In this document: positions 1 to 6,640 of the stretch, piece after piece
Layout of the letters: every line of letters starts with the position of its first letter
How positions within the stretch are numbered: the stretch's first letter is position 1
Assembly (NCBI GenBank): GCA_903835275.1
Contig: CAILMK010000617.1
Location: 1 to 14,484 of the forward strand
Length of the DNA: 14,484 nucleotides
Direction: 5' to 3'
From: an uncultured bacterium
Lineage (GTDB): Bacteria; Bacteroidota; Bacteroidia; CAILMK01
Notes under the pieces: model-generated
Told to the model about the DNA's origin: nothing
The model's input: only the letters and a program-made list of their open reading frames with translations
Databases searched by the model: none
Position numbers and translations under genes: made by a program

Positions 1-791
1 AGGATTATGATCTTGTCATCAGTGATTTTGAACCGGTATCAGCCTGGGCATGCTTTTATAAAAATAAGCCCTGCATTGCACTTAGTCACCAAAGCGCAGT
101 GATAGCCAAGGGCACCCCGCAACCCAAGAAAAAAGATTTTTTCGGAATATCACTGTTGAAATACTATGCTCCATCCACTGTGCAGTATAGTTTTCATTTT
201 GCACGTTTTACCGATACAATGTTTACACCGGTTATCCGCAGAGAAGTCAGGGAAATGAAAGTGACAGATAACGGGCATTATACCGTTTATCTTCCTGCCT
301 ATGATGATGATAGGCTGATGGAAAATCTATCGCAGTTTCCTGATGTAAAATGGGAGGTTTTCTCCAAGCATAACAAAAAGGCGTTCAAGAAAGGAAATGT
401 AAGCATACGCCCCATTAATAATGAAGCATTTTTGAAAAGCATGGCAAGCGGAAAGGGAGTGCTTTGCGGCGCCGGTTTTGAAACGCCTGCCGAAGCATTG
501 TTCCTGGGCAAAAAACTCATGGTCATCCCGATGAAGCACCAGTACGAGCAAAAATGCAATGCACGTACCCTGGAATACATGGGTGTTCCCGTTATAAAAA
601 GTCTCAAGGAGAAGCACCACTCAAAAATTGATAATTGGCTCAAAAAAGGGAAGGTATTAAAGGTGAATTACCCGGATATCACCGAGGATATCATCGATAC
701 CATTATTATGAAACATTATCAGCCCGCATCAGCACCGGTAAGGCGTCTGCGCACCACTATGCGTCCGCATTTGCAGCCGGCGAGCATCTGA
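1..791 (+). CDS. MJ1255/VC2487-like glycosyltransferase, C-terminal part (5' end outside window)
   Basis: The open frame is entered at base 3 and runs to the TGA at 789-791, giving 262 codons with no start in the window. The GTG at 99 is internal, because coding similarity continues upstream of it. The visible part begins with a D-x-VISDFEP stretch followed by P-C-IALSHQ. These are hallmarks of the MJ1255/VC2487 family of predicted GT-B glycosyltransferases (Glyco_trans_1_3). Near the C-terminus there is a nucleotide-sugar-binding-like segment: a GAGFETPAEAL stretch, then GKKLMVIPMKHQYEQ. Such enzymes transfer a sugar from a nucleotide-activated donor, but the donor and acceptor here cannot be read from the sequence. 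The final ~25 residues are basic and proline-rich, probably a disordered tail. The family call is fairly secure; the substrate is unknown. Confidence 0.75.
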   Translation, partial: DYDLVISDFEPVSAWACFYKNKPCIALSHQSAVIAKGTPQPKKKDFFGISLLKYYAPSTVQYSFHFARFTDTMFTPVIRREVREMKVTDNGHYTVYLPAYDDDRLMENLSQFPDVKWEVFSKHNKKAFKKGNVSIRPINNEAFLKSMASGKGVLCGAGFETPAEALFLGKKLMVIPMKHQYEQKCNARTLEYMGVPVIKSLKEKHHSKIDNWLKKGKVLKVNYPDITEDIIDTIIMKHYQPASAPVRRLRTTMRPHLQPASI

Positions 792-825
792 TTGGGTAAA
801 AAATAATATTTTAGGTAACGTTTGG

Positions 826-858
826 AAGCAATATGTTGTTAATCTCTTCATATTGCTT
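826..858. promoter_or_regulatory. Perfect 10-bp inverted repeat upstream of the GH1 gene
   Basis: AAGCAATATG at 826-835 is exactly mirrored by CATATTGCTT at 849-858 around a 13-base spacer. It sits 14 bases before the TTG start at 873. No T-tract follows, so it does not look like a standard intrinsic terminator for the upstream glycosyltransferase. Just upstream is TAACGTTTG at 816-824, which resembles the TAnnTTTG box but with one extra spacer base. The repeat could be an operator for a dimeric regulator or a hairpin in the GH1 mRNA leader. The inverted repeat is seen directly; its function is inferred. Confidence 0.5.
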
Positions 859-872
859 AAAATTCAAATCCA

Positions 873-2267
873 TTGCAACGATCAGACTTCGGTGAAGATT
901 TCAAGTGGGGCGTTTCCAGTGCTGCACACCAGATAGAAGGAGCGCATCTTACAGATGATAAGGGTCCATCCATCTGGGATCATTTTTCCTCTCAAAAAGG
1001 AAAGATTGCCAATAATCATAATGCGAATCAGTCGTCTGATTTCTACAATCTTTATCCGCAGGATCTGGATATCATGCATTCCATGTCCATTCCGAATTTT
1101 CGCTTTTCCATCAGTTGGCCTCGCGTCATGCCTGATGGAGTTACCGTTAACAGGAAAGGTCTCGATTTTTATCACCGTGTCATAGACAAATGCCTTGAAA
1201 ATGGGATTGAGCCCTGGGTAACCCTTTATCATTGGGATTTACCACTGGCATTGCATCATAAGGGCGGTTGGGAAAACCGCGAGATTCTAGGATGGTTTTC
1301 AGAATACGTCCAGCTATGTGCCCGCGAATTTGGTGGCAAGGTAAAACACTGGATGGTGTTGAATGAGCCCATGGTATTTACCGGCGCAGGTTATTTTCTG
1401 GGCATTCACGCTCCGGGACATCGTGGTTTGGGACGTTTTTTAAAAGCAGTTCATCATGCAGCGCTGGCACAGGCAAAAGGAGGACGAATCCTTAAACAGG
1501 AATTGCCACAGTCACAAGTCGGAACTACTTTTTCGTGTTCTTATCTGACGCCTTTTTCTAATAGTGAAAGGGATGCAGTAGCAGTTAAACGTGCAGATGC
1601 CTTGCTGAACAGGCTTTTTATAGAGCCTTCCCTGGGTTTGGGATATCCGTCAAAAGATTTACTCTTGCTGGAAAGAATGGAGAAATATTTTTATGCCAAT
1701 GATGAAAAGAATCTGCAATTTGATTTTGACTTTATAGGCATACAGAATTATACCCGTGAAGTGATCAAGCATTCATGGTTTACGCCAATGATCCACGCAA
1801 AGATCATTCCTCCCAATAAACGCGGCGTAGAAGCCACTGTTATGAACTGGGAAGTATATCCCGAAAGCATTTATGAAATGCTTAAAAAATTCTCTTCGTA
1901 TCGCGGAGTAAAAAAGGTGATCGTCACTGAAAACGGCTCTGCATTCCCTGATAAAGTTGAAAATGGAACTGTAAATGATCCCAAACGCCTCACGTATCTT
2001 CAGGAAAACCTTGCGCAGGTTTTGCGCGCTAAAAATGAAGATATGTCCGTCGGTGGCTATTTTGTATGGACTTTCACTGATAATTTTGAATGGGCGGAAG
2101 GCTATCATCCGCGTTTCGGACTGGTTCATGTAAACTTCGAAACGCAGGAAAGGACCATTAAAAACTCCGGTTTGTGGTACAGGGATTTTCTGGAAGGAAA
2201 TGATCTTGCCGAAAAGGAGAGCCAGTCGGTCCCCGCATTTCAGGATATTTCCCGCTCAAATCCCTGA
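873..2267 (+). CDS. Glycoside hydrolase family 1 beta-glucosidase
   Basis: The 464-residue protein has the full GH1 TIM-barrel length (family usually about 440-480). It should hydrolyse terminal non-reducing beta-D-glucosyl or galactosyl residues with retention. Signatures in order are FKWGVSSAAHQIEGA (glucose-binding Q20), TLYHWDLP (H120, W121), LNEP with acid/base E165, QNY near 291-293, VTENG with nucleophile E353, and FTDNFEWAEGY with E406 and W407. The intact FEW motif in the sugar-binding site argues for unphosphorylated glucosides rather than a 6-phospho-beta-glucosidase. There is no signal peptide, so it is probably cytoplasmic. An in-frame stop at 858-860 leaves TTG 873 as the only upstream start able to include the conserved FGEDFKWG block. 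There is no Shine-Dalgarno sequence. The last ~20 residues form a poorly conserved tail. Confidence 0.93.
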   Translation: MQRSDFGEDFKWGVSSAAHQIEGAHLTDDKGPSIWDHFSSQKGKIANNHNANQSSDFYNLYPQDLDIMHSMSIPNFRFSISWPRVMPDGVTVNRKGLDFYHRVIDKCLENGIEPWVTLYHWDLPLALHHKGGWENREILGWFSEYVQLCAREFGGKVKHWMVLNEPMVFTGAGYFLGIHAPGHRGLGRFLKAVHHAALAQAKGGRILKQELPQSQVGTTFSCSYLTPFSNSERDAVAVKRADALLNRLFIEPSLGLGYPSKDLLLLERMEKYFYANDEKNLQFDFDFIGIQNYTREVIKHSWFTPMIHAKIIPPNKRGVEATVMNWEVYPESIYEMLKKFSSYRGVKKVIVTENGSAFPDKVENGTVNDPKRLTYLQENLAQVLRAKNEDMSVGGYFVWTFTDNFEWAEGYHPRFGLVHVNFETQERTIKNSGLWYRDFLEGNDLAEKESQSVPAFQDISRSNP

Positions 2268-2319
2268 AAAACCCAAAAACTTCCCGATTTTCCATATAAT
2301 ATTGATTTTTAATAACTTA

Positions 2320-2343
2320 GACGTTTTTCTTCATAAAGACGTC
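2320..2343 (+). terminator. Hairpin downstream of the GH1 gene, possible terminator
   Basis: GACGTTTTT (2320-2328) can pair with AAAGACGTC (2335-2343), giving nine pairs of which one is a T-G wobble, around the six-base loop CTTCAT. It lies 52 bases after the GH1 stop, a plausible place to end that transcript. No T-tract follows on the plus strand, so it would be an atypical terminator. Confidence 0.35.
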
Positions 2344-2471
2344 AGATGGAATTGTAATCCATTGTAAGTCAAACAACGCCGTTTTTGGGCTTTGTATGCC
2401 AGGGCTTTTTAAGTCGGGCAGGTATGGGTAAGACAATGTGACAGGAGAGCCTTAACTTCCCTAAAATAATA

Positions 2472-2500
2472 GTTAAATATCATGTTGTCAATTATTTAAC
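2472..2500. repeat. AT-rich 8-bp inverted repeat followed by a T10 run
   Basis: GTTAAATA (2472-2479) is exactly mirrored by TATTTAAC (2493-2500) around 13 bases. Ten consecutive T follow at 2508-2517. It could be a weak terminator ending read-through from the GH1 side, or an operator for the TPR operon. With a single G-C pair the stem would be unstable as RNA, so a DNA-binding site is at least as likely. Confidence 0.3.
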
Positions 2501-2559
2501 ATTCAAATTTTTTTTTTCAACAAACGAGGTAAGCATCAAATTCACTATTCCTTTTTAGT

Positions 2560-2567
2560 TAAATTTG
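2560..2567 (+). promoter_or_regulatory. Bacteroidota-type -7 box for the TPR-comA operon
   Basis: TAAATTTG matches the TAnnTTTG consensus recognised by the Bacteroidota primary sigma factor and lies 20 bases before the ATG at 2588. No TTG is seen at the expected -33 distance, so the promoter may be weak or activator-dependent. Confidence 0.4.
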
Positions 2568-2587
2568 TGAATTAGATTTCTAATACG

Positions 2588-3997
2588 ATGGAAGAGCATT
2601 CAAACAGTTTCGAAGAGGAAAGCCGTCAGTTGGCGGAGCGATATGAGAAGCAAGCTGATGGAGATGCTCAAGGCTATTTCGAATCGGACGAATTCGAGAC
2701 AATAATAGAGCATTATCTTCGGCACGGCAGCTACAGGAAAGCACTAAGTGTTACCGAAAGGGGAATAAACCAGTTTCCTTCCTCGGCCACTTTCATGGTG
2801 AAAAAAGCCATGCTGATTTCCCTGTTGGATAGCCGTTATGAGGAATCCATGCAGTTGCTGGAAAAAGCATTGGTATTTGAGCCCACCAATCCGGAGATAT
2901 TTGAACAGATGGCGGTATTGCATGAAGACAATGGCAATTCCGACGAGGCGCTGACCTGCTATGACAGGGCCATTTCCTTTGGTGGTAATGTGGATGAAAT
3001 AATTTTTGCGAAGGCATATATTTTCGAGGATATAGAAAAGTATTCCGATGCTGCTTCCTGCCTGGAAGAAGTATTGGAAAGGGACCCGAATAATTTCAAT
3101 GCCATCTATGAACTGGCCTATTGTTACGATTACCTGGATCAGACGGATAAGAGCATAGACTTGTATTTAAAATACATTGAATTCAAGCCGTATTCCGCGG
3201 ATGCATGGTTCAATATCGGGCTTTTATATTCCCGTCTGGAAAAATATACTGAGGCTATTGAAGCCTACGAATTCGCCACTTTTGCCGATAAAAAATATGT
3301 AAGCGCCCATTCCAACATGGGGCAGGTATACATTGTTCAGGAGAAATACGACCTCGCTATTGAAGCATTTGAGGCAGCCCTGAAACTGGAGCCGGAAAAA
3401 TCCTATTATCATTGCCAGATAGGCAATTGCTATAAATTGCTGGAACGTTATGATGAGGCGCGCCGCTATTTCAGGAAGTCCATGGAGCTGGATGATAAAA
3501 ATGCTGAGGCATGGTTCGGTATGGGACTTTCTTATTACTATGAGGACCGCATGCACCAGGCAATGTTCTACCTGAAAAAATCCATTTTACTGGCGCCGGA
3601 GCAGGATACGTATTGGTCCAACCTCGGGCATTGCGCGATGGAAATGGAAGAATATGATCTCTGTGAACACGCCTACAAAAAAGCACTTGAGCTTGGTGGC
3701 GAAGCAGATGTTTTTGAATACCTGAAGGACTTTATTTATATTCTTTACCTGAATGAAAAAAGCGATAAGGCGATAGAGAAGGTAAAAGAAAGTTTGTTCG
3801 AATGGAATAATCACCCGCATTTGCTCGTTATGCTTGCCGGATTGCTGTATGATACCGGCAGGACTGCGCAGGCGGATGATGCGCTTGAATTTGCAATGGG
3901 CTTTGATTCGTCATCGTACGAAGTGCTTTTTGAGTATTTTGATGAACTGGAAAATAACGCGCACATCCTGGATATTATTAGCAGGTATAGGAATTAA
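2588..3997 (+). CDS. Tetratricopeptide repeat protein
   Basis: This 469-residue protein is almost entirely helical TPR repeats, roughly twelve units between about residues 34 and 445. Typical TPR positions recur, for example AWFNIGLLYSRLEKYTEAIEAY near 206-227 and the following unit SNMGQVYIVQEKYDLAIEAF. There is no signal peptide, transmembrane segment or catalytic domain, so it is probably a cytoplasmic protein-interaction scaffold. The N-terminal ~30 residues are very acidic and charged, likely disordered. The ATG at 2588 sits just after a TAnnTTTG box and no upstream alternative is plausible. The comA gene follows after 45 bases on the same strand, which suggests co-transcription. The partner proteins cannot be read from the sequence. 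Confidence 0.9.
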   Translation: MEEHSNSFEEESRQLAERYEKQADGDAQGYFESDEFETIIEHYLRHGSYRKALSVTERGINQFPSSATFMVKKAMLISLLDSRYEESMQLLEKALVFEPTNPEIFEQMAVLHEDNGNSDEALTCYDRAISFGGNVDEIIFAKAYIFEDIEKYSDAASCLEEVLERDPNNFNAIYELAYCYDYLDQTDKSIDLYLKYIEFKPYSADAWFNIGLLYSRLEKYTEAIEAYEFATFADKKYVSAHSNMGQVYIVQEKYDLAIEAFEAALKLEPEKSYYHCQIGNCYKLLERYDEARRYFRKSMELDDKNAEAWFGMGLSYYYEDRMHQAMFYLKKSILLAPEQDTYWSNLGHCAMEMEEYDLCEHAYKKALELGGEADVFEYLKDFIYILYLNEKSDKAIEKVKESLFEWNNHPHLLVMLAGLLYDTGRTAQADDALEFAMGFDSSSYEVLFEYFDELENNAHILDIISRYRN

Positions 3998-4042
3998 ACA
4001 TATAAGGAGAAGATCCGGCATTTCCGCCATGATTAAATCTCT

Positions 4043-4846
4043 ATGAAAATTGAATTGAACCAGATGAATTTTGAAATGTTGCAACTGCCCGTGCGCACAG
4101 CAAAGCCGCGCGAGGATGGACTTACCATGGTGATGGATAAAGGCGCAAGCCTTCGCGAAGCAGAGGATTTTGCTTCGGTGGCTTCCGGATATGTGGATCT
4201 TGTTAAACTGGGTTTCGGAACGGCTTTCGTTACTCCGAACCTCAAGGAAAAAATAAAGATCTACCATGATGCGGGTATGCCTGTTTACCTGGGCGGCACC
4301 TTGTTTGAAGCCTTTGTAGTGCGCAAGCAATTTGATCAATACAGGAAAATGTTATCTGATTTCGGATTGCGCTATGTGGAAGTTTCCGATGGATCACTTT
4401 CCATGCCGCATGATGAAAAATGTAATTATATCAGTACGCTGGCAAAGGATTTTACAGTTCTTTCCGAAGTGGGATCCAAGGATGCGGAAATAATTTTCGC
4501 GCCATACAAATGGATCGCGCTGATGAAGGCGGAACTGGAAGCCGGTTCCTGGAAAGTTGTAGCCGAAGCGCGCGAAAGCGGCAATGTGGGCATCTTCCGC
4601 GGTACAGGTGAAGTGCGCAGCGGACTGGTGGATGAAATACTCACACAGATCCCTGCGGATAAAGTACTCTGGGAAGCTCCCAATAAGCACCAGCAGGTAT
4701 GGTTCATAAAACTACTCGGAGCCAATGTCAATCTCGGAAATATAGCACTCAATGAAGTGATCCCTCTTGAAACCATTCGTCTCGGCCTTCGCGGTGATAC
4801 CTTCAAGCAGTTTTTGAATGGGAATGGCAGCGGCGGGAGTCATTGA
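4043..4846 (+). CDS. comA: Phosphosulfolactate synthase (ComA family)
   Basis: In characterised members this enzyme adds sulfite to phosphoenolpyruvate to give (2R)-phospho-3-sulfolactate (EC 4.4.1.19), using Mg2+ in a TIM barrel. The 267-residue length is normal. Family blocks appear in order: DKG at 32-34, DLVKLGFGT at 52-60, GGTLFE at 84-89, VEVSDGS at 112-118, SEVGSKD at 141-147, EARESG at 175-180, WEAP at 210-213, NVNLGNI at 228-234 and GLRGDT at 248-253. All conserved blocks look intact, so an active enzyme is expected. In archaea it begins coenzyme M synthesis. In Bacteroidota a role in sulfolactate, cysteate or sulfonolipid supply is only an inference. Plant HSA32 belongs to the same family, so a non-metabolic role is possible. 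It is sandwiched between two TPR-containing genes (45 and 9 bases away), probably one operon. Confidence 0.88.
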   Translation: MKIELNQMNFEMLQLPVRTAKPREDGLTMVMDKGASLREAEDFASVASGYVDLVKLGFGTAFVTPNLKEKIKIYHDAGMPVYLGGTLFEAFVVRKQFDQYRKMLSDFGLRYVEVSDGSLSMPHDEKCNYISTLAKDFTVLSEVGSKDAEIIFAPYKWIALMKAELEAGSWKVVAEARESGNVGIFRGTGEVRSGLVDEILTQIPADKVLWEAPNKHQQVWFIKLLGANVNLGNIALNEVIPLETIRLGLRGDTFKQFLNGNGSGGSH

Positions 4847-4855
4847 GAAAACTTT

Positions 4856-6175
4856 ATGGGTTTCTGGAGTAAAACAAAAATCAATAGTGAAAGTGAAGAG
4901 CCAATATTAACGGCTCTTGATAAACAGTGGGTGGAGAGCAACATGAAATGGTTGCGGCTAATGAAGCCGGAAAATAAGGCGCAATTTAGTTTTGATAAGA
5001 TTAATTTCCCCGAAACATTTAAGGATAATGCGATTGATTCTTCAACTCTCGTTGCGGACATATCCAAATTGTTGTCACTCGATAATTCAATTATAGAAAT
5101 AAATTTTATTGAGGATATAACAAGTACATACGGACTTCCATATTCGGCCCAAGAAATATTCAAATCCGATTTACAGGAAAATGATCATGGATACAAAATA
5201 ATTTTGGGTGAATATATTATTAAACATCCCAAGCAGCATATAAACAGGATTATTTGCGAATGTATTAAGATTAAACTTCTGGAAGATGAAATTAGCTTTG
5301 ATACAGGTTCAGATACTGATTCTTTCATCTTTTTGGCTGCAATCCATTATGGGTTTGGGTTGATATTATCTCAAAACTTAATTGATGTTGGAACCAAATC
5401 AGATGGTGCATGGGTGTCCAACTGGAGATACTCTTCGGCAATACCTTTTCAGGTAATGGCTTACGCATTGGCTTTTTATTGTGCCGGTGCAAATGCCGAA
5501 ATTGATGAATGGGAAGACAGCTTATCAGATGAATTTAGAAGAGAATTACATTTATCGCATAAATTTGTAAAGTCTTCCATTTCTAAATCGATTCCAGAAA
5601 GAATGGATAATATTCTGGATGAAGATCAACTTTATAATCTTGCTTGTAATAAATTTAAAAAAGGACATTTAGAAGAGGCCATTTCAATTCTTCATAAGGT
5701 TGTAAAGAATACAAAGAATCAAAAATTGAAATTTCTCTCACTTCATAATATTGGATATTACTTACAAACACTGGGAAGGTACAAAGAAAGCATCGAATAT
5801 TTTCATTTGGTTTTGGAGTATAATCCCGGGAATGCTTATGCAAATGACAATTTAGGCTTTGCATATGTCCTAACAGGCCAACCGGAAAAAGGAAAGTTTT
5901 ACATTGATTTGGCAATTAACACAGGTGAAAGTAATTTAGCATATTCATATAGAAATACAGCATTATATTTTGGAGAAATTAAGGATATGGATCAAGCAGA
6001 AAAATATTTTCAAAAATCCTTAGAAATTCATGCGCCAGTTGATTTACTGGAATATTTTTACGGCAAGCATTTATTAGCGAAAGGAAAGAAAGATGATGCC
6101 ATTGAATATTTAACCATAGCGGCAAATAAAGGAGAAATGGACGCATTAGAACTTTTGCAACAAGTAATCGAATAA
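4856..6175 (+). CDS. TPR protein with an N-terminal degenerate metallopeptidase-like domain
   Basis: The 439-residue protein has two parts. Residues ~255-439 carry about five TPR units, such as SLHNIGYYLQTLGRYKESIEYF near 295-316. Residues ~15-245 resemble, from memory, an uncharacterised bacterial family with an LTxxDKxWVExN start, a central HExxH zinc-binding helix, an LTDL...FGFG segment and a YALA helix. Here the helix reads RIICECIKIKLL (131-142), with no HExxH, while DTD (153-155), HYGFG (164-168) and MAYALAFYCAG (201-211) remain. The domain therefore looks catalytically dead. There is no signal peptide. It starts nine bases after comA, implying translational linkage, yet is clearly more AT-rich than comA, which may indicate separate acquisition. 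The TPR call is firm; the pseudo-peptidase call is an inference from pattern similarity. Confidence 0.8.
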   Translation: MGFWSKTKINSESEEPILTALDKQWVESNMKWLRLMKPENKAQFSFDKINFPETFKDNAIDSSTLVADISKLLSLDNSIIEINFIEDITSTYGLPYSAQEIFKSDLQENDHGYKIILGEYIIKHPKQHINRIICECIKIKLLEDEISFDTGSDTDSFIFLAAIHYGFGLILSQNLIDVGTKSDGAWVSNWRYSSAIPFQVMAYALAFYCAGANAEIDEWEDSLSDEFRRELHLSHKFVKSSISKSIPERMDNILDEDQLYNLACNKFKKGHLEEAISILHKVVKNTKNQKLKFLSLHNIGYYLQTLGRYKESIEYFHLVLEYNPGNAYANDNLGFAYVLTGQPEKGKFYIDLAINTGESNLAYSYRNTALYFGEIKDMDQAEKYFQKSLEIHAPVDLLEYFYGKHLLAKGKKDDAIEYLTIAANKGEMDALELLQQVIE

Positions 6176-6178
6176 CCC

Positions 6179-6412
6179 CTACCTCTCTCCAAGCACATTC
6201 CTCATTTTCTCATTCGCGCTAGTATGCCTGATCTCATATTTTATTGAGTTGAGGCAATTCCTGCACAGGCAATCATCATAGGTAGCGGCGATATACTCTT
6301 TTTCAGATTCAGAAAAAGTCAATCCGTAGCACTGGCATTCGGTAATGTTGCCGGGTTTGCATTCAAAGTTTCCCTTGCATCGTGGACAATCTTTTATTTC
6401 ATGAGTGGGCAT
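6179..6412 (-). CDS. Small cysteine-rich CWC-type protein, putative zinc-binding
   Basis: The 77-residue protein has eight cysteines: C9, C12, C18, C26, C28, C48, C50 and C53. They fall in the order CPRC, FEC, TECQC, then DDCLCRNC. This matches the cysteine-rich CWC family (PF14375), a small, functionally uncharacterised bacterial family presumed to bind metal. The ATG at 6412 (MPTHEIKDCPRC) is chosen over the ATG at 6457. A TAnnTTTG box lies between the two (6445-6452), so the upstream codon would not be transcribed, and the conserved part begins right after the internal ATG. The gene converges on the TPR/pseudo-peptidase gene with only three bases between stops. The C-terminal ~20 residues are charged and variable. 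Confidence 0.82.
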   Translation of the reverse strand: MPTHEIKDCPRCKGNFECKPGNITECQCYGLTFSESEKEYIAATYDDCLCRNCLNSIKYEIRHTSANEKMRNVLGER

Positions 6413-6444
6413 TGGATATGATAATGAAGTGAGTTTATTCTTTG

Positions 6445-6452
6445 CAAATATA
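6445..6452 (-). promoter_or_regulatory. -7 box for the CWC gene
   Basis: On the minus strand this reads TATATTTG, an exact TAnnTTTG match, 32 bases upstream of the chosen ATG at 6412. No TTG is visible at the expected -33 position. Its location decides the start of the CWC gene, because the alternative ATG at 6457 lies upstream of it. Confidence 0.45.
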
Positions 6453-6474
6453 ATCATTCGTGGAGTTCTTTTAG

Positions 6475-6570
6475 TGCAGCATGTAGTACGGGCAAGGTTC
6501 CTGCTGAATGACAGCTCGAGTGATTAATGCAGCATGTAGCGCTGGTAAGGTTCTTACAGAATGACAACTC
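6475..6570. repeat. Two imperfect 43-bp direct repeats
   Basis: Copy 1 is 6475-6517 and copy 2 is 6528-6570, offset by 53 bases with no internal gaps. They match at 35 of 43 positions by eye. Both begin TGCAGCATGTAG, share AAGGTTC in the middle, and end GAATGACA-x-CTC. The block lies between the divergent CWC and MgtC genes and ends just before the MgtC promoter. The GAATGACA end resembles dispersed intergenic repeats I recall from Bacteroidota genomes, which is unverified here. Confidence 0.75.
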
Positions 6571-6583
6571 AGAAGCGAGGAAC

Positions 6584-6612
6584 TTGAATCTAAATTAATT
6601 TCATTAAATTTG
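6584..6612 (+). promoter_or_regulatory. Bacteroidota-type promoter of the MgtC/DUF4010 gene
   Basis: TTG at 6584-6586 is followed after 18 bases by TAAATTTG at 6605-6612. This fits the TTG-N(17-19)-TAnnTTTG consensus in both boxes and in spacing. Transcription would begin around 6618, leaving a leader of about 20 bases before the GTG at 6641. This is the best-formed promoter in the window. Confidence 0.65.
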
Positions 6613-6640
6613 TTATGATTAACCATAATATAATCCTTTA

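Larger units (their letters stand above)
2268..2587. other. 320-bp non-coding gap between GH1 and the TPR gene
   Basis: No convincing gene is present on either strand; the longest ATG-initiated plus-strand frames I read are about ten codons. The gap holds a 9-bp hairpin about 50 bases after the GH1 stop, an AT-rich 8-bp inverted repeat, a run of ten T (2508-2517) and a TAnnTTTG box close to the TPR start; these are listed separately. The GC-richer middle part (about 2375-2460) could encode a structured RNA, but I see no recognisable RNA family. Confidence 0.6.

Noticed and set aside
873..2267. Annotation of the GH1 enzyme as a 6-phospho-beta-glucosidase
   Set aside because: The glucose-site motif FEWAEGY is the form found in enzymes for unphosphorylated substrates, and no PTS gene is nearby.
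4029..4046. Five-codon frame whose TGA overlaps the comA ATG
   Set aside because: It could be a leader mini-gene for coupling, but it is too short to support. The AAGGAG-like sequence upstream (4004-4010) is too far from its ATG to be a credible ribosome-binding site.
3911..4339. 142-residue minus-strand frame across the TPR/comA junction
   Set aside because: It overlaps two well-supported genes on the other strand and has no recognisable motif or promoter.
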